Shown: positions 16,272 through 25,400 of the stretch, piece after piece
Position numbering within the stretch: the first letter of the stretch is position 1
How the letters are laid out: each line of letters begins with the position of its first letter
Assembly (NCBI RefSeq): GCF_040567655.1
Contig: NZ_JBEXAC010000001.1
Span: 1,488,001 to 1,552,000 of the forward strand
Direction of reading: 5' to 3'
Origin: Chitinophaga sp. H8
GTDB lineage: Bacteria > Bacteroidota > Bacteroidia > Chitinophagales > Chitinophagaceae
Length of the DNA stretch: 64,000 nt
Program-made: the position numbers and the translations under genes
The notes under the pieces: generated by a model
What the model saw: the letters and a program-made list of their open reading frames with translations, nothing else
Database searches by the model: none
Told to the model about the DNA's origin: nothing

Positions 16272-18953
16272 TCATCCCACCTGGATCTCTAAAGTTTCTC
16301 CCTCCTTTAAAATTACTGGTTGAGCAAAGATGATATGAACGTCTTTCCCGGATGCCGCCAGGGACGCTTTGAGGTGCTTGCCATTAAGGGTAGCCGTGAT
16401 AGTGGTACCCGTAGTTTGCAGACTTAGTGTTTTGAGTCGCAGCGAGCCATAATGCAACGCAATGCTGCAAAGCGTATTTTTAATGTTTACTTGCTGTTGG
16501 AAGGTACCCCAGCCCTCAGCAGCCGTGAAAGGCGCTTTGAATCGCTCTCTTCCAAAAGCAGGCGCAAACCGGAGATACCCTTTAGGACCATGATACTCAA
16601 AGCCGCAGGCGGTGATGAAAGTACCATAGCTGGCCATCGCACGTGCATAGTGATCACTGCATTCTATTTCGTTAAAAGGATTTCTTTTTGATCCATGGTA
16701 CCGGTGATGGATAGCATTGGTAAGTATCATCGCTTCATCAGTCATGCCTTCTGCCATCATGTGACTGGCTACCTGGTGTTCAAACCCCGACATACACTCA
16801 TGGAAGTATCCCAGCTGCCAGGTTACGTTTTCGCCAAATGGTTTGGGTTCGTTGTGCGGATTGGTGTTCATGATCATACCACCTTCTCCTTCCAGCGCGT
16901 AGGGACGGCCTCCCAGGTGGGTTTTGATATAAGGACCTACATCCATGGCGAAGTTATATTTCCACAGGGCACGGAGCGCAGAAAGTGTTTGTTCACGGTT
17001 CCAGAGCCTGCCCAGTCCTACCTGGAATGCCCAGCTTTGTCCATACACCTGGTCAATATGACAAGTGTTGTACGAGCCAAGTTTGGAACGACCCTGCACC
17101 GGATCAGGACGGTGGATGAAATATTCTCCGTTGAACAGGTGCTTGGACATGTTGTCGGACCCTTTCGTTACATATTCCCGGCAACGGGTAGCAAAGGCTT
17201 TATCGTTCATTTCTGTGGCCATATATTCGGCCGCACGGGCAGCAGCAATGCATAATCCTACAATCCAGGCAATCTCACCTTCCCACACTGCATCGAGGGT
17301 ATTTTCCATCGGCGTGTCTGTCATGCCATCACCGTTCTTGTCCTGTGCCAGCATGAAGTTCACCGCCTTTTTAATCTGCCCCCAGTTCTGACGCAGAAAA
17401 CGGTCATCGGCGCTCATCTGGTGCTCGCGGTAGATCCGCAGGATAGTACCCGCTTGTCCGTCAATAGCGGGACGGTTCTCATATTCTGCACGGAAGATGA
17501 TGCCGCCGTCTTCCTGCATCCCGATACCAAGGTCGGTACCCTGACGGGTTTCTCTTTCCAGGGAAGGAAAGATACGGCCCATAGTCTGTGCATATTGCCA
17601 CACATGGGTGCAGGTACCTTCGCAGGCATTCACGCCTTCCCATCCCCAGAAACGGCCACCTGCAAAGCGGTAGGTATTGGCGGTAGCCAGTGTCCCGATA
17701 TTCAGGAAGGTACGCTCCAGGAACCAGTAAGGCAACGTGGAGTCGTAGTAGGTTTCCCGCCAGCGTAGTGTTTGTCCCCAGAGGGTCTTAAACTTTGGTG
17801 CGATATAGTCGGCCACGGCAGCGGCATCGGTGAAGCGGGTACCATAATAATAACCTCCGGCAGCTTCTTTCACCTTACTCACTTTTTTAAGTGGGTGGTT
17901 GAAATGCCAGGTCAGTACAAACTGTGCTTCCAGTGTTGCGCCCGGGGCGAGCTGTTTTTTAGGGCTGGCCACGGAGGCAACAAGTATCTCTTCTGCTGCG
18001 GTGGTGGCTTTCTCATTACGGGTGGTAAAGCAATCGGCCTCTACCGGCCAGGGATTAGCATTAGCATTGGCAATAGCGCCGTCTCCGATGTATGATATAC
18101 AGGTACTGCCATCGTCTGCACGGTCGGAGGTGCCGCTGGCAGGTTGGAAGGTAGACGACACGCGCGTATAACCCGTGCCGTTATGTACGGTATTTACTTT
18201 TTCTCCTTCGCCTTTTTTAGCGGAGATTTTCCGGGCGCCATTTTCAAACCAGCCTGCAATAGCGGTAGTTACTGGCTGTCCCGAAGTGTTTTTTATACTG
18301 ATATCAAATACCGTGGCGGGCAATCCGCTGTTATCTGCATCCAATGGAATGAAAATACCACCGGCACGTAGGGTCACTTCCAGCGGAAGGTTCCTGTGCT
18401 GGTAGCGTATCGTGGCGGTAGGGTAGGTGGCCTCAAAGCTCACTTCTTCCCAGCTCTCTTGCCTTAGCTCCACCAGCCGCGTTTGCCCCTTGCTTTCAAT
18501 AAGCAACGCAAATCCTTGTTCCAGTATGCGATGGTTGGCAGCAATGGCTGGCTCCAGGTAGCTGGCGCCATCCCGGTTGCGGATGCTTCTTTCGGAGGTT
18601 CCATCATGCCAGCGCACCGTTTTGGGTTCTATACCTTCCTGCTCATCATTGTAAATGCTCCATAGCCACAAACGGCCATCACCACCCAGATAAACCGTAC
18701 CGGTATGCAATCCGCCTGCGGGCATACCTATATAACGTAATTCATTCTTTGCTTTGGTATAGGTGGTGGGGCGCCCACGCTGATAAAGGGAGCGTACCCA
18801 TCCGGGAGGAAGTTGCTTGTCGGCAGGTATGTTGTGCTTCGGCAGCAACACGCCGGAATATGATGGGGTGTCCTGGGCAAGGGCAGACAGTCGCCATGCG
18901 AAGATACCTGCTGCTGCCAAACCTGTTTGACGGATAAATTGCCTCCTTTCCAT
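16272..18953 (-). CDS. GH116-family glycoside hydrolase, Tat-exported
   Basis: 893 residues. The N-terminus MERRQFIRQTGLAAAG is a twin-arginine signal ending in an Ala-rich region (LSALAQ), so a folded protein is exported. Next comes the GH116 N-terminal beta domain with YIGMPAGGLHTGTVYLGGDG, then the (alpha/alpha)6 barrel. VNACEGTCTHVWQY carries the expected nucleophile Glu (about residue 445), and CHIDQVYGQSW carries the acid/base Asp (about 634). The spacing agrees with characterised members such as the TxGH116 beta-glucosidase. Family activities include beta-glucosidase, beta-xylosidase and N-acetylglucosaminidase, so the exact sugar cannot be stated. The gene is first in the minus-strand locus with sigma/FecR/SusCD/GH20. 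Confidence 0.92.
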   Translation of the reverse strand: MERRQFIRQTGLAAAGIFAWRLSALAQDTPSYSGVLLPKHNIPADKQLPPGWVRSLYQRGRPTTYTKAKNELRYIGMPAGGLHTGTVYLGGDGRLWLWSIYNDEQEGIEPKTVRWHDGTSERSIRNRDGASYLEPAIAANHRILEQGFALLIESKGQTRLVELRQESWEEVSFEATYPTATIRYQHRNLPLEVTLRAGGIFIPLDADNSGLPATVFDISIKNTSGQPVTTAIAGWFENGARKISAKKGEGEKVNTVHNGTGYTRVSSTFQPASGTSDRADDGSTCISYIGDGAIANANANPWPVEADCFTTRNEKATTAAEEILVASVASPKKQLAPGATLEAQFVLTWHFNHPLKKVSKVKEAAGGYYYGTRFTDAAAVADYIAPKFKTLWGQTLRWRETYYDSTLPYWFLERTFLNIGTLATANTYRFAGGRFWGWEGVNACEGTCTHVWQYAQTMGRIFPSLERETRQGTDLGIGMQEDGGIIFRAEYENRPAIDGQAGTILRIYREHQMSADDRFLRQNWGQIKKAVNFMLAQDKNGDGMTDTPMENTLDAVWEGEIAWIVGLCIAAARAAEYMATEMNDKAFATRCREYVTKGSDNMSKHLFNGEYFIHRPDPVQGRSKLGSYNTCHIDQVYGQSWAFQVGLGRLWNREQTLSALRALWKYNFAMDVGPYIKTHLGGRPYALEGEGGMIMNTNPHNEPKPFGENVTWQLGYFHECMSGFEHQVASHMMAEGMTDEAMILTNAIHHRYHGSKRNPFNEIECSDHYARAMASYGTFITACGFEYHGPKGYLRFAPAFGRERFKAPFTAAEGWGTFQQQVNIKNTLCSIALHYGSLRLKTLSLQTTGTTITATLNGKHLKASLAASGKDVHIIFAQPVILKEGETLEIQVG

Positions 18954-19146
18954 AATTCAATTACCAGTTGTGGTACTACAATAATAATGGTTATTTATAT
19001 GCCATTTAAATTTAGAAGATATCGCGGGCTTACAAAGCGTCAGGTAAAATCCGTGGAGCAAAAGATAAAATAACACTAGTGGGTAGGTGTTTGGTATACT
19101 GTTTATCTCAGGAGGGAAGAAACATGCAGAAGATTCCTTATTGGGT

Positions 19147-20019
19147 TCATATACTCTTTAGCTGTTCACAAAGTGCTGTTTCACTAATTTCTTGGTGCAG
19201 TCTTGTATAATACAACATTTCCAGTTTTTTAAATGGAATTTCCTTTACAATAATTGTGCTTTTATTAGTGGAGGATGTGAAAATTTCACGGGATTCATCA
19301 CCTCTGGTAATGATCCAAATTTGTTTCTTGATATCTTTTAGTGGAAACTGACGGTCACCTATGCTGACAGTTCTTGAGTTTTTGAGCTTATGAGCGAAGT
19401 TTAGGATTTGATCTGCTTTAGTTTCCATAAAATCATCCCTTAAGGTAGCATCATAGATAACATACAGGTCCTGGAGTATAAATTGTCCATCACCCTTACC
19501 CTTGTTGCGCCCACGCACAAAGGGATGAAGATGGTTAATGCCTAACAATTTCAACAAGTAATGACAATATAATTCAAATAACCGCCAATCATCAGTAGTA
19601 GCCATATCTTCCAGAAACGGGGGTTGTAGGTGATAGTTGGCAGTTATATGATAGGGGTTCTGATACCAGCCAATTGGATAATTTTTGAATGCAGGAGGGC
19701 AGGGGATGGGTTGAATTTCACGAATCTTAAAATGTATAGAATAGGTGTATTGACTCTTCCCACGGTATACTCTTTCAAATCCAAAGCTCTTTCCAAGCCA
19801 ACTTTTATCGGGAGTGCCGTCGGTATATCTACGGATAAATAATGTAACAGCCTCCTGTACGTCAGGTGCTCTGCAAATTAATCCATCAATAAAGTCTTTT
19901 TTAAAAGAACTACTTTTTTTACTATTTGATGTAATGGCATCCCAATGTTTATCCAATTTTGAAACCATAATGTATTGGATTTCATGGGTTTCAATTTTCG
20001 GTTTCTTTGCCTGGGTCAT
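19147..20019 (-). CDS. Unrecognised protein with a possible PD-(D/E)XK-like core
   Basis: 290 residues starting at an ATG at 20019, with no signal peptide. The N-terminal half contains SKLDKHWDAI and YTYSIHFKIREIQPIPCPP. The C-terminal half has helix FELYCHYLLKLLG, then RGRNKGKGDGQFIL, then LYVIYDATLRDDFMETK. A helix followed by an acidic strand and a second strand ending in DAT or ETK is the outline of restriction-endonuclease-like folds, but the canonical D...E-x-K is not exact, so this is a weak proposal. The gene stands alone between a polysaccharide locus and the sigma gene at 20399, and is AT-richer than both. It may be a defence or restriction remnant. No methyltransferase partner is nearby. 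Confidence 0.6.
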   Translation of the reverse strand: MTQAKKPKIETHEIQYIMVSKLDKHWDAITSNSKKSSSFKKDFIDGLICRAPDVQEAVTLFIRRYTDGTPDKSWLGKSFGFERVYRGKSQYTYSIHFKIREIQPIPCPPAFKNYPIGWYQNPYHITANYHLQPPFLEDMATTDDWRLFELYCHYLLKLLGINHLHPFVRGRNKGKGDGQFILQDLYVIYDATLRDDFMETKADQILNFAHKLKNSRTVSIGDRQFPLKDIKKQIWIITRGDESREIFTSSTNKSTIIVKEIPFKKLEMLYYTRLHQEISETALCEQLKSI

Positions 20020-20398
20020 AGCAAAATATATTATTTTGAGGAGATACTTGAGCTGATAAATGAATATACGAAATTTAGGCTAGAAAATATATTGAGTTAT
20101 TCTGTGATAATCAGGGCAATTGTGCCGCGGCCTGTGGCACAAATTCACATTCTTGTGAAAAGAAGAAATATCATCATGGAAATATGCCGTAGACGGATTT
20201 ATATTTTTAGATTAATAACGTATTTTCCGAAAATATAAGAAAACGGAGACCGAAGCAATAGAAAATTAAACTTTTTACTAACTTTAGATAACGAGCTACA
20301 CCACAATATTAGTTTTTACATATACTTGTTACTTATACCTATGACCCGTTTGTGATATCTTTATACACAGGGGCAGTTAAAGTAGGAGAACAATTTTA
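20020..20398. other. Intergenic region with inverted repeat before the sigma gene
   Basis: 379 AT-rich bases between the divergent gene at 20019 and the sigma gene at 20399. The clearest structure is TTGTGCC at 20120-20126 facing GGCACAA at 20136-20142 (9-base spacer), a possible operator or a weak hairpin. A TATCTTTA at 20356-20363 resembles a -7 element for the sigma gene, but no well-spaced -33 partner was found. No gene was seen here. Confidence 0.4.
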
Positions 20399-21001
20399 AT
20401 GGGTACTTCAGCACTACATAGAGATTCCGAATTAATCGATCAGCTAAAAAACGGCGACGAAACTGCGTTTACACAGTTATATGATCAATACCACCGTGCC
20501 GTTTATTTTTACGTACTGGATTATGTAAAAGCCCCCCAGGTAGCAGAAGATGTGGTACATGATGTATTTATGAAGATTTGGGAGATCAGGGAAGGGCTGA
20601 CGATCACCACTTCTTTTTCCAGTTACCTATACAGGATCTGCCATAACAAGGCCATTGATGCCCTGCAGAAGATTGCGAAGGATGAAAAGCTTCGCCAGGA
20701 GGTGTTACAATGGATAGAACCACAGGTAAAAGAAAAAGAGCAAACCCTTCAGGAGCACCGTGCTGTTTATTATGAACGTATTTACCAGGAAGCGATCTCC
20801 GCGCTTTCGCCACAGCGTCAGAAAGTTTTTTTACTCTGCAGGGAGCAGGGTAAAACTTATGAGGAAGCAGCAGCCGAATTAGGTATTTCACGTAATACGG
20901 TAAAAGAACACATGGGGGAAGCCCTCCATTTCCTCCGTAATTATCTGCTGCAAAAGGGCGAACTGGCCTTTGTAATGATCATTCTGGGAAAAATTTTATA
21001 A
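20399..21001 (+). CDS. ECF sigma factor (FecI-like) of the MutS/Gld operon
   Basis: 200 residues, ATG at 20399. Region 2: FTQLYDQYHRAVYFYVLDYV, then VAEDVVHDVFMKIW. Region 4: LSPQRQKVFLLCREQGKTYEEAAAELGISRNTVKEHM. A hydrophobic tail (GELAFVMIILGKIL) is common in Bacteroidota FecI-like factors. It is followed after 96 bases by fecR, and is presumably activated when the downstream SusC receives its ligand. It is the first gene of the ten-gene plus-strand cluster, so it likely controls all of it. Confidence 0.95.
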   Translation: MGTSALHRDSELIDQLKNGDETAFTQLYDQYHRAVYFYVLDYVKAPQVAEDVVHDVFMKIWEIREGLTITTSFSSYLYRICHNKAIDALQKIAKDEKLRQEVLQWIEPQVKEKEQTLQEHRAVYYERIYQEAISALSPQRQKVFLLCREQGKTYEEAAAELGISRNTVKEHMGEALHFLRNYLLQKGELAFVMIILGKIL

Positions 21002-21097
21002 TTTTTCTTTTTTCACCCCCCCTGTGTTGCCCTTTTTCAGTCTTATAGTTGTGAATGCATCGGAAAAGTAATGTCTTAATCTATTAGAAAGGGCGCT

Positions 21098-22330
21098 ATG
21101 CAAGCTGATCACAGACATCTGGAACAAATGCTGCAACGTTATCTCCGCGATGACCTGAGCAAGGACGAAGTGCGGGAAATGCTGGAGTATATTGTTCAGC
21201 ACCCTGCTTTGGCAGCAGAACTGCTGAACGAAGACCGTAGCCATGTCTTTTCGGAAAAGCTGCTGCACCTGCCTGACTTGCCGGAAAGCGCCAGTAAAAG
21301 GATGTATGAACGTTTGACTACTGAAATCAGAAGCAGGGAGCAGGCACAGGAGGAGGACGCCATGGTTACAACACCGGTGCGGCAACTGCATTACCGTTGG
21401 CGCTGGGTCGCTGCTATTGTTGTACCTGGAATGATCATTGCAGCTTATTTCTGGCAATCAGGCAATCATAAAATCAATCCGCCAACTGAACAGGTATCCG
21501 TCATAAAAGATGTAGCCCCGGGGCAGAATGGCGCCATACTTACATTGGCAGATGGTAGTAATGTGATATTGGACAGCGCAGGTAATCAACAGATTGCCGG
21601 GCAGGGTAATGTACAGATCACCAACCGGAATGGCCAGCTGACGTACAACGCCGGCCACAACGGAACAGAAGAAACCATTTATAATACGTTAAGGACCCCG
21701 GCAGCAAGACAGTATAAATTGATACTGCCAGACGGCTCTAAAGCATGGTTGAATGCAGGATCCTCTATCCGGTATCCCACCGCATTTAAAGGCAGGAACA
21801 GGGAAGTGGAAACTACGGGAGAGGTGTATTTTGAAGTAGCCCATAATGCATTTAACCCCTTCCGGGTAAAGACAGGCAGTATCGTAATTGAGGATATCGG
21901 TACGGCGTTTAACATCAATGCCTACGGTGATGAACCTGCTATAAAAACAACCCTGGTAGAAGGGAGTATCCGGTTATTAACAGGCAGTAATAATAAAGTA
22001 CTCCGGCCGGGTATGCAGGGTACGATCAAGGCTGGTAACGATGAGATTGCGGTAAGCAATGTGGACGTAGCGGAAATCATCGCCTGGAAAGAGGGCCTGT
22101 TCAATTTCAATAACCTGGATATGGAAACGGTCATGCGGCAGATAGGCAGGTGGTACAATATGGAAATAGTATACGAGGGCAAAAAGCCGGAAGGACATTT
22201 TTCCGGTATCATAGACAGGAATACAAATCTGGCTTTTATATTAAAGAGTCTTGAACTCAGCGGTATGCGCTTTAAAGTAGAAACAAGTACAACACCGGCA
22301 CAAATGGGTAAGATCATTGTGCTGAAATAA
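21098..22330 (+). CDS. FecR-family anti-sigma factor
   Basis: 410 residues: an N-terminal sigma-binding part with EMLQYIV-type helices (DEVREMLEYIVQHPAL), one transmembrane helix around WRWVAAIVVPGMIIAAYF, the FecR domain (ILTLADGSNVILDSAGNQ, LPDGSKAWLNAGSSIRYP, EVYFEVAHNAFNPF) and a C-terminal DUF4974 domain (FNFNNLDMETVMRQIGRWYN, LKSLELSGMRFKVE). It is the long form with the extra N-terminal half of the periplasmic domain common in Chitinophagaceae. It couples the STN domain of the next gene's product to the sigma factor. Confidence 0.95.
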   Translation: MQADHRHLEQMLQRYLRDDLSKDEVREMLEYIVQHPALAAELLNEDRSHVFSEKLLHLPDLPESASKRMYERLTTEIRSREQAQEEDAMVTTPVRQLHYRWRWVAAIVVPGMIIAAYFWQSGNHKINPPTEQVSVIKDVAPGQNGAILTLADGSNVILDSAGNQQIAGQGNVQITNRNGQLTYNAGHNGTEETIYNTLRTPAARQYKLILPDGSKAWLNAGSSIRYPTAFKGRNREVETTGEVYFEVAHNAFNPFRVKTGSIVIEDIGTAFNINAYGDEPAIKTTLVEGSIRLLTGSNNKVLRPGMQGTIKAGNDEIAVSNVDVAEIIAWKEGLFNFNNLDMETVMRQIGRWYNMEIVYEGKKPEGHFSGIIDRNTNLAFILKSLELSGMRFKVETSTTPAQMGKIIVLK

Positions 22331-22443
22331 ACAACCAAAATATACCGGGTCAACAACAGGCGAAAGACATTAACAGTTTTCGCACAGGGAGATGTATGCA
22401 TATATCTGGCATATAAGGCACCGGTCAAACACAATGTAGCGTT

Positions 22444-25400
22444 ATGCAACCAAAAGCTTATTGTAAAGGATGCTATCCGGGATTACGGATCACCATTTTA
22501 CTCATCACTGCATTATTGACGTTCAGCAGCAAAAGTGTTGCTCAAAAAGTAACGATCAACAGGACCAATGTGTCCCTGGAAGTAGTGTTTAAGGAGATAA
22601 GAAAACAAACCGGCTATAGTTTTATCTACAGGAACGAATGGATCCAGAAGCTGGGTAAGATATCTATTAACGTGAAAGATGCTGCACTTTCAGAAGTAAT
22701 GGATATATGCCTGGAAGGACGGCAATACACCTACAATATTGAAAACAAAATCATTACGATTTATCCGGTGGCAGAGAAGAAAGAAACATCTGAGGGGATG
22801 CTACCGGTTGCAGAAGATTCGCTGATATATGGGAAGGTAGATAATGCAGCGGGTATACCACTGGTTGGGGTGAGTATTACAAATATGACACGAAAGGCGT
22901 CCCAGAGAATAACGGCGGTGAGCAGGGCTGATGGGAGCTTCGAGATAGTAGGCAACAAAGGTGATAAACTACAGTTCACGATCATCGGCTATGGAAAAAC
23001 AGCAATAAAATTCATTGGCGGGCAAAGCATGAACGTTAGTATGCAGGAAGAAGCATTAGACCTGAATACAGTAGAGATCAGCAACCTGGACTTTTCCCAT
23101 AAAAGAATACCCTGGACGGATACTATCGATATGAAGTTCCGCAGTCACCTCAACCTGGGGCAGGTATTGCAGGGTACCATCCCCGGGCTTACATTACAAA
23201 ACTCTTCTCAAAGCCAAACCACCATATCATCATTAGATTGGGGGAGCAATGCCACGTTATATGGAAAGCAGATTTCATCACTGGCAGATTTAAGAAAAAA
23301 ATACAATGAGCAGATTGGAGAGGGAAGCCTGCCCCCTAATACCAGCTTTGAAGAATTTTTGAATTCCATAGTACAACAGGGTTATAAAGTCAATTATACC
23401 ACTTCTGTTAACAATAATGGGCTGATACCACAGTTAAGAGGGGTGAGCGGCTTTAGTGGCAATACTTCCGGTATGTTGATTGTGATAGACGGATTTCCAC
23501 AGGATGGTTTTCCTGCGGATTATCCCATGACCAATGTGGCATCGGTAAAAGTGATCAAGGATCCCGAAATGCTGACCAAATGGGGACCACGTGCGGCGGG
23601 AGGCGTGATATTGATTACCAGCAAACGTGGAGAGGTAGGGAAACTACGCTGGGGGTATAATACAAATTTTTACTACGCTCCCAAGCCCAGGTTTGACCGG
23701 AGCAAACAACGAATGGCTACTTCCGGGGATATCCTGGATTATCTAAAGGATGCTTCCGATTCGGGATTTATATATATCACTCCCGACCCCTCCGGCAGGT
23801 TTATGTTCAATAAACCTCCAGCCGAATTGCTGTTATACAAACTAAGTTCCGGTACTATTTCGCAGGATCGTTTTAAGGCACAATGGGACTCTTTAGGCGG
23901 GTTATCTAATGAAGGGCAATTAGGATTGTTACAGCAGGATGTTGTTAACCAAAATCAGATGCTCACCTTGTCGGGAGGTAGTACGTCCTGGCGTTTCAAC
24001 GCAGCGGGCAGCTATAGCACCAGCCGTACGAATGCACTGAATAATTACAACCGTAACATAGGGTTAAGTATGTTCAATAATTTTTTGTTGTTTAATAATA
24101 AGCTGCGTGCTGATTGGAATATCAGGATAAATAGTGGCCGGTCCAGACAGGGTACCAGCCTGGATCCTGCTACACTGCAACCTTATCAGCTTTTATTGGA
24201 TCCCGGAGGCAGATATATCTATGATTATGCTGCGTTTAATCCCGAAGCCAATACTATATTGGTAAACGCAGGCTACAACAATTATGGGGTAAATATTTTA
24301 CAGGATGCACGGCTCAATAGCAACATCAGTAAAATGTTGAATGCGGAGTCACAATTAAACATGGACTGGGAGTTACTCCCAGGTTTGAGATGGTCTGGTT
24401 CTTTTCAGTATATAAACACCAATAGTAATTCGGAGGACTACCAGGATGCTGAAAGCAGTAGGGCGAGGCAGCTGGTAGACGATTTTGCAAGCCCGCTTTT
24501 TAATACGGTTACGACGGATGCAAACAGGAAGCTGACAGGAATCACCTTCCATGTGCCTAAAGGTGGCATCTTTCGAAGATCCTTTTCATCGGACAAAAAC
24601 TGGAACGCGCGATCCGGTTTACTTTACAATAAAAAAATAGGAAAGCATGACCTTAGCTTAGCATTGGGAGGAAGTGGTTCCTCTACTATGGTCAGGGTGC
24701 CTGCTTATAACACTATTTATGGTTATAATCCACAAACAGGTAAAGGACAACTTATTTCATTACCCTTTGATCCATTGAGCAGTGTTGGGAATTATTTGCA
24801 ATTACCAGGCGTATATGGACTATATGGTGATGCGGACCCTAATACGATTTATCCGGTATTTACCGCCAATTTCCCACATACATTACTTGCACCCGGTCAG
24901 GAAAGCACTACGATCCAGCGACAGCTGGGCTGGAACGGTAGGGTGAAGTACAACTTTAACGATACCTACATCCTGAAAGGGGATTACAATGCGGTGTTTA
25001 ATCCCAGCTATGGATATAATCCACCATATAGCATGCTGGCCAACTATAATGCGGAGGCCACCTGGCGCTTATACAAACTCCCCTTCTTTCACCCGCCTGT
25101 ATGGATGAGCGAGCTTAGTCTTTCGGCCGGAATAACCGGTGTGGAGATCCCCGCTTTACCTACAGAGATAGGGGGGACACGTACGTTACAAACTGCCTGG
25201 AACAACTATGGTATCTGGGTAGGCAACTACAACCTGGCCCAGCAAACGGGGCAGCGTGTACAGAATATTTACCAAAAGCTGACTATAGGGCTGGCAGCCA
25301 ATAGCCTGATGCTGGATCTTGTTCACGGTGCTGTTAGCATTAAAGGAAATGAAAAAGTAGCAGGTACTAATAGTACGAATGACTATATAGGCGCTAATGT

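Noticed and set aside
16695..17255. 186-codon frame opposite GH116
   Set aside because: Antisense of the conserved GH116 catalytic region; coincidence of codon bias.
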